Assembly (NCBI RefSeq): GCF_024323335.1
Contig: NC_066581.1
Span: 461,177,197-461,241,196 of the forward strand
Source of the DNA: Lathyrus oleraceus
Lineage: Eukaryota; Streptophyta; Magnoliopsida; Fabales; Fabaceae
Direction of reading: 5' to 3'
DNA: 64,000 bases
Shown: positions 59,211-64,000 of the stretch, in pieces
How the letters are laid out: the number at the start of each line of letters is the position of its first letter
Numbering within the stretch: the stretch's first letter is position 1
The notes under the pieces: generated by a model
Databases searched by the model: none
Told to the model about the DNA's origin: nothing
What the model saw: the letters and a program-made list of their open reading frames with translations, nothing else
Position numbers and translations under genes: made by a program

Positions 59211-59462
59211 TATGTCAAAGTTGATTATAAGTTGATTATGTTGAAAACATTGTTGTGTTGCTATTATTATCCTGTTGTCGGAATTTAAGTCGTGTATGTC
59301 AAAGTTGATTATAAGTTGATTATGTTGAAAACATTGTTGTGTTGCTATTATTATCCTGTTGTCGGAATTTAAGTCGTGTATGTCAAAGTTGATTATAAGT
59401 TGATTATGTTGAAGACATTGTTGTGTTGCTATTGTTATCATGTTGTCGGAATTCATATGCAT
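59211..59462 (+). repeat. Three 84-bp tandem repeats in the E LTR
   Basis: Units start at 59211, 59295 and 59379 with TATGTCAAAGTTGATTATAA. The first two are almost identical; the third has a few changes. Confidence 0.92.
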
Positions 59463-60160
59463 TAAGTCGGAGCTTTGCTCACACCACGTTGGCCTGGATT
59501 GGCAAAAGTTGAAAGTTGAAGGCTTAAGCCTTGATGCCTCGTTAAATTGGCAAATTTTAAGTTGGGAGTTTTACTCCAAATGGTACCACATGCATGACGA
59601 GTCGAGTCTCATTAGAGTTGCATTTTGTTGGTTTGTTGTATGAGTATTTAATTTAATTGAGCAGTGATGCTTGTGTTGATATTGAGTATGACGTTTGAGT
59701 TGATGTGCCGTTACTGAATGTGTGATGTGATTAGGGTGATTAATGTGTCAAATTACTTAACATGACATGATATTTTATAATGCTTATCATATCGATTGAG
59801 GAACTCACCCTTACAACTATTTTTCAGGTAACGAGCAGTGATTGAGTAGAAGCTAGTGCTTGGTGTCTAGTGTAGTCTCCTTAATGGGTCATGCTCTGAT
59901 AGATGTAACATCGGGACGGGATGTTTCACCTTGTTGAATAATTCTCATGTAATGTGTTACATGTGTTGAATGATCGATTTGATCTCTATCCGCTGCGTAT
60001 TTTGCAATGCTTTATGTTTTGATATAATAAAAGAGCATGACAGTTATTATGATGAATGGTGTGAAATGATTGTGTGACACCCTTAATTGCGTATTACTCT
60101 GATTGATATATTGTTATTCTAATTAAATATTTGGGGAATTTTAGAAGGGTGTTACATTAG

Positions 60161-60172
60161 TGGTATCAGAGC
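60161..60172 (+). promoter_or_regulatory. Primer binding site, initiator tRNA-Met type (element E)
   Basis: TGGTATCAGAGC four nt after the LTR end at 60156. Confidence 0.85.
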
Positions 60173-60270
60173 AGGTCGGTCTGTCCGGCCAGTTGTCGTG
60201 TCGTTACTGTCTAACAATTGTGTATTGTTACTAATCTAACTTTTAAGTTGTGTTGTGGTGATAAGTTGAA

Positions 60271-63015
60271 ATGGCTGGAAGGAATGACGCTGCAATGGCT
60301 GCCGCAATGCAAGCGATGGCACAAGTTGTGCAGAACTTGCCAAACGCTGGTGGAGATGCTGGATCACGTAGCTTGGCGACTTTTCAAAGAGAGAATCCGC
60401 CGGTGTTTAAAGGGAAGCATGATCCAGATGCAGCCTTGGGATGGTTGAAAGAGATCGAGAGAATCTTCCGTGTTATGGATTGCACTCCAGCTCAGAAGGT
60501 TCGGTATGGTACTCACATGCTAGCAGTCGAAGCTGATGACTGGTGGCTAGAGACTCACGAGAGGTTGACCGTGGCAGGTGAAGTCATTACTTGGGATGTA
60601 TTCCGTAGGGAATTCATGAGAAAGTATTATCCGGAGGATGTCCGTGGTAAGAAAGAAATTGAGTTCCTTGAGCTGAAGCAAGGAAACTTGTCTGTCACTG
60701 ATTATGCTGCAAAATTTGTGGAGTTGTCCAAATTTTATCCTCATTACACTGGTGTTGGTGCTGAATTTTCAAAGTGCATCAAGTTTGAGAACGGACTGCG
60801 CTCTGAAATTAAGAAGGTTGTTGGGTATCAGAAGATACGCATTTTTACCGAATTGGTGGATAGCTGCAGGATATTTGAAGAAGACAATAATGCTCATTAC
60901 AAGATTGTCAGTGACCGCAGGGGCAAGCAACATCAAAATCGTGGCAAGCCGTATGATGCTCCAGTGGGAAAAGGGAAACAAGGAGCTGCTCCGGCTCAGA
61001 GGACTAGTAGGGAAGGTGCTCCTGCTGGTATAGTTTGCTTCAAATGTGGTCAGGCTGGTCATAAGAGTAATGTATGCACAGCTGAAGTAAAGAGGTGTTT
61101 TCGCTGTGGTAAGACTGGCCATGCAATAGCTGATTGCAAGCACAAGGAAATGATTTGTTTTAATTGTGGCGAAGAAGGGCATATTGGAAGTCAGTGTCAG
61201 AAGCCAAAGAAATCTCAAACTGGAAAGGTGTTCGCATTGACCGGAACTCAAACCTCCAGTGAGGACAGACTTATCCGAGGTACATGTTTCATAAATGGTA
61301 CTCCTTTAATTACTATTATTGATACCGGTGCTACACACTGTTTTATTTCTGCTGACTGTGCTCGAAGACTGGGTTTAAAATTGTCCGCTTTGGATGGTGA
61401 ATTGATTGTTGAGACCCCAGCTAAGGGATCAATAACTACTTCCTTGGTGTGTTTAAATTATCCTTTGTCGATCTTCGATAAAGATTTCTATGTTGATTTA
61501 GTATGTTTGCCGTTGGGTGGGATGGATGTAATTCTTGGTATGAACTGGTTGGAGTATAATTATGTTCATATAAATTGTCATCATAAGTCGGTGAGGTTTT
61601 CCACTCCTGAAGAGGAAGGAGTTGACTTATTACCTTTCAGAGAATTGCGAAAATTGATGAAAGAGGGAGCTCAGATGTTTTCTTTGATGGCGACGTTGTC
61701 GGTTGAGAGTAAAGCTAAGATAGAGGAACTGTTAGTGGTGAAAGAATTCCCTGAAGTTTTTCCTGATGAAATTCCTAGTGTGCCGCCAGAGAGGGAAGTT
61801 AAATTTACTATTGATTTGGTGCCTGGTACTAGGCCTGTTTCGATGGCACCGTATAGAATGTCGGCATCTGAATTGTGTGAATTAAAGAAGCAATTGGAAG
61901 ACTTACTTGAGAAGAAGTTTATAAGACCAAGTGTGTCACCGTGGGGAGCTCCAGTGTTGCTAGTAAAGAAGAAAGATGGTAGTATGAGGCTTTGTATCAA
62001 TTATAGACAATTGAATAAAGTAACGATCAAGAATAAGTATCCACTACCGAGAATAGATGATTTGATGGATCAATTAGTGGGTGCTTGTGTGTTCAGTAAA
62101 ATTGATTTGAGATCGGGCTATCATCAGATCAAAGTGAAAGATGAAGACATCCAGAAGACAGCGTTCAGAACTCGGTATGGACATTATGAGTATTCTGTGA
62201 TGCCTTTCGGTGTGACTAATGCGCCGGGAGTATTTATGGAATACATGAATCGTATTTTCCATACTTATCTGGATCATTTTGTGGTAGTATTTATTGATGA
62301 TATTTTGATTTACTCTAAGTCCGAAGAAGAGCACAAGGAACATTTGAGATTAGTGTTGGATGTTTTGAAAGATAAGAAATTGTATGCGAAGCTGTCCAAG
62401 TGTGAATTTTGGTTAAGAGAAGTCAGTTTTCTCGGCCATGTAATTTCAGGAAAAGGTATTGCTGTAGATCCTTCCAAGGTAGAAGCTGTATTGCAATGGG
62501 AGACTCCTAAGTCGGTTACCGAGATTAGAAGCTTTTTGGGGTTAGCTGGATATTATAGAAGGTTTATTGAAGGATTTTCTAAGTTAACACTTCCGTTGAC
62601 TAAATTAACTTGTAAGGGTAAAGCTTTCGTGTGGGATGTTCAGTGCGAAGAGAGTTTTAATGAATTAAAAAGGAGATTGACGTCGGCGCCGGTTTTGACT
62701 TTGCCAAATCCGGAGGAACCGTTTATAAATTACTGTGATGCTTCATTGATGGGCTTGGGAGGTGTGCTCATGCAAAATAATAAAGTAATTGCTTATGCGT
62801 CGCGACAGTTAAGAATTCATGAAAGGAACTATCCTACGCATGATCTTGAACTTGCTGCTATGGTGTTTGTGCTAAAAATCTGGAGGCATTACCTTTATGG
62901 TTCCAGATTTGAAGTTTTCAGCGATCATAAAAGTTTAAAGTATCTATTTGATCAGAAAGAGCTGAACATGAGACAACGTAGGTGGTTAGAATTGCTTAAG
63001 GATTATGATTTTTAA
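60271..63015 (+). CDS. pol: Gag-protease-RT-RNase H polyprotein (element E), truncated by a deletion
   Basis: Open for 914 codons from ATG 60271 ([14 protein letters not shown]). Gag domain at residues about 35-220, then three CCHC knuckles near residues 256-310 ([42 protein letters not shown]). Protease [10 protein letters not shown] near residue 350. RT has [23 protein letters not shown] and FIDD near residue 674. RNase H starts [13 protein letters not shown] near residue 822. It ends LLKDYDF then TAA. In related elements the frame continues through the RNase H tail into integrase; here about 30-35 codons including the ADALSR-type end appear to be missing. Otherwise the best preserved polyprotein in the window. 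Confidence 0.87.
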   Translation: MAGRNDAAMAAAMQAMAQVVQNLPNAGGDAGSRSLATFQRENPPVFKGKHDPDAALGWLKEIERIFRVMDCTPAQKVRYGTHMLAVEADDWWLETHERLTVAGEVITWDVFRREFMRKYYPEDVRGKKEIEFLELKQGNLSVTDYAAKFVELSKFYPHYTGVGAEFSKCIKFENGLRSEIKKVVGYQKIRIFTELVDSCRIFEEDNNAHYKIVSDRRGKQHQNRGKPYDAPVGKGKQGAAPAQRTSREGAPAGIVCFKCGQAGHKSNVCTAEVKRCFRCGKTGHAIADCKHKEMICFNCGEEGHIGSQCQKPKKSQTGKVFALTGTQTSSEDRLIRGTCFINGTPLITIIDTGATHCFISADCARRLGLKLSALDGELIVETPAKGSITTSLVCLNYPLSIFDKDFYVDLVCLPLGGMDVILGMNWLEYNYVHINCHHKSVRFSTPEEEGVDLLPFRELRKLMKEGAQMFSLMATLSVESKAKIEELLVVKEFPEVFPDEIPSVPPEREVKFTIDLVPGTRPVSMAPYRMSASELCELKKQLEDLLEKKFIRPSVSPWGAPVLLVKKKDGSMRLCINYRQLNKVTIKNKYPLPRIDDLMDQLVGACVFSKIDLRSGYHQIKVKDEDIQKTAFRTRYGHYEYSVMPFGVTNAPGVFMEYMNRIFHTYLDHFVVVFIDDILIYSKSEEEHKEHLRLVLDVLKDKKLYAKLSKCEFWLREVSFLGHVISGKGIAVDPSKVEAVLQWETPKSVTEIRSFLGLAGYYRRFIEGFSKLTLPLTKLTCKGKAFVWDVQCEESFNELKRRLTSAPVLTLPNPEEPFINYCDASLMGLGGVLMQNNKVIAYASRQLRIHERNYPTHDLELAAMVFVLKIWRHYLYGSRFEVFSDHKSLKYLFDQKELNMRQRRWLELLKDYDF

Positions 63016-63017
63016 TT

Positions 63018-64000
63018 GAGCAATTTCGTGATATGAGTTTGATTTGCGAAGTAACACCGCAGAGTGTAATGCTAGGAATGCTAAAGATTAATAATGATTT
63101 TATGGATAGTATCCGAGAGGCACAGAAATTGGATGTGAAATTAGTAGATATCCTTAATCGTTGTGGTCAATCAGAGAAGAGTGACTTTAAGATTGATGCG
63201 AGAGGTGTGCTAAAATTAGGGGAAAGAATTTGTATTCCTGATGACGCGATTTTGAAAAGAAGTATTCTAGAAGAGGGTCATAGAAGCAGTTTGAGTATTC
63301 ATCCAGGAGCTACTAAAATGTATCAGGATTTGAAGAAAATATTTTGGTGGCCCGGAATGAAAGAAGATGTGGCTCGTTTTGTGTATGCGTGCGTAACTTG
63401 TCAGAAGTCGAAGATTGAGCATCAGAAGCCTGCTGGGTTGATGCAACCGTTGGAAGTTCCAGAGTGGAAATGGGATAGCATTTCTATGGACTTTGTAACG
63501 GGGTTGCCTGCTACTTTAAGAGGGCATGATTCGATTTGGGTGATCGTTGATAGGCTCACGAAGTCGGCTCACTTCATACCTATTAACATCACTTACCCAA
63601 TTGCGAAGTTGGCAGAGATTTACATCCGAGTAATTGTAAAGTTGCATGGTGTTCCTCTGTGTATTGTGTCGGACAAAGATCCGAGGTTTACATCGGGATT
63701 TTGGAAAAGTCTGCAAGATTCGTTGGGCTCTAAGTTGAGGTTGAGTTTGGCATATCATCCTCAAACTGATGGCCAAACTGAGAGAACTATTCAGTCATTG
63801 GAGGATTTACTGAGAGCTTGTGTTCTTGAACAAGGAGGTTCGTGGGACACTTATCTTCCATTGATCGAGTTCACATATAATAATAGTTACCATTCTAGTA
63901 TCGGAATGGCGCCTTTTGAAGCATTGTATGGTCGTAGATGTAGAACTCCGTTGTGTTGGCACGAATCTGGTGAGGGTGTAGTACTTGGACCAGAGTTAGT
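63018..64000 (+). pseudogene. pol: Integrase part of Pol, separate frame, partial (element E)
   Basis: Resumes two bases after the stop, in another frame, with EQFRDMSLICEV and stays open to the window edge. HHCC finger (GHRSSLSIHPG, CVTCQKSK), then catalytic core with WDSISMDFVTGLP (first Asp), VSDKDPRFTS (second Asp) and DGQTERTIQSLEDLL (Glu). All three catalytic residues are present. It is cut off from RT by the deletion and frame change at 63010-63018, so it would not be made as part of Pol. The C-terminal part is outside the window. Confidence 0.85.

Larger units (their letters stand above)
58304..60156 (+). repeat. 5' LTR of element E (1853 bp)
   Basis: Contents in order: an ATT microsatellite near 58391-58410, a TATA box at 58433, eight palindromes (58886-59136), a threefold 84-bp repeat (59211-59462), and the inverted end. 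No gene is seen; the minus-strand open frame over the 84-bp repeats exists because 84 is a multiple of three. Confidence 0.9.
58304..64000 (+). mobile_element. Element E: chromovirus-like Ty3/gypsy retrotransposon, 5' part
   Basis: LTR 58304-60156 with perfect 10-bp ends TGTAACACCC and GGGTGTTACA, a methionine-type PBS, gag-protease-RT-RNase H open frame, and integrase running off the window. The Gag start, three knuckles and RT motifs resemble the Tekay/Del group of chromoviruses. A chromodomain, which would confirm it, would lie beyond the window. Inserted in the third ORF of D, so it is the latest event in the C-A-D-E chain. Confidence 0.87.

Noticed and set aside
59205..59462. Minus-strand 85-codon repeat protein
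   Set aside because: Exists only because the 84-bp LTR repeat is a multiple of three and lacks stops.
60161..60172. tRNA gene fragments at the primer sites (also 50872, 10898, 17547, 2388)
   Set aside because: Only 12-18 nt complementary to tRNA 3' ends; no cloverleaf. They are primer binding sites.

Overview
The whole 64 kb is plant repetitive DNA: a nest of LTR retrotransposons with no host gene, tRNA gene, rRNA gene or bacterial-type system that I can support. Three kinds of element are present. The first is very long Ty3/gypsy elements with 5 kb LTRs, an extra ORF1 before gag, an arginine-tRNA-type primer site and an intron between protease and reverse transcriptase, which is the Ogre group of the Tat lineage. 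The second is a SIRE/Maximus-type Ty1/copia element with an envelope-like ORF. The third is a chromovirus-like Ty3/gypsy element. This mix suggests a large-genome legume, most likely tribe Fabeae (pea, vetch, lentil relatives). The species is an inference and cannot be settled from this window.

Layout, left to right. Element F (1-4372, minus): 5' half of an Ogre-like element with a 2 kb LTR, an intact ORF1 and the start of gag. Element C (4373-5710, minus): remnant of an older Ogre-like ORF1, hit by F on one side and by A on the other. Element A (5711-49832, plus): Ogre element with a 5181-bp 5' LTR. Its ORF1 is split at 12480 by element B and resumes at 36838, and its 3' LTR is cut after 163 bp by element D. 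Element B (12481-36832, plus): complete 24,352-bp Ogre element with two about 5 kb LTRs, flanked by the 5-bp target duplication ATACC. Element D (49833-58303, plus): SIRE-like copia element cut inside its envelope-like ORF by element E. Element E (58304-64000 and beyond, plus): chromovirus-like element, LTR 58304-60156, gag-pol running off the window.

The nesting gives a relative order: C is oldest; A and F landed in C; B and D landed in A; E landed in D. Within each Ogre copy the order is LTR, PBS, structured leader, ORF1, gag-protease, short intron, RT-RNase H-integrase, a triple stem-loop, a long repeat-rich 3' UTR, polypurine tract, LTR. All elements with readable pol are broken by nonsense changes, frameshifts or deletions, so none looks autonomous. 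F ORF1 and the E gag-RT frame are intact in the window.

The most interesting unexplained structures are non-coding and shared by the Ogre copies. They are a tandem pair of long-range stem-loops and a nested stem in the leader, a second PBS-like sequence 76-81 nt upstream of the true PBS, a triple stem-loop with sequence-variable but paired stems just after pol, and a hairpin near the 5' end of the protease/RT intron. Also notable are an internal TATA box in front of the copia envelope-like ORF, eight copies of a perfect 14-bp palindrome in the E LTR, and the fact that all three Ogre-type insertions landed in the ORF1 of a related element.
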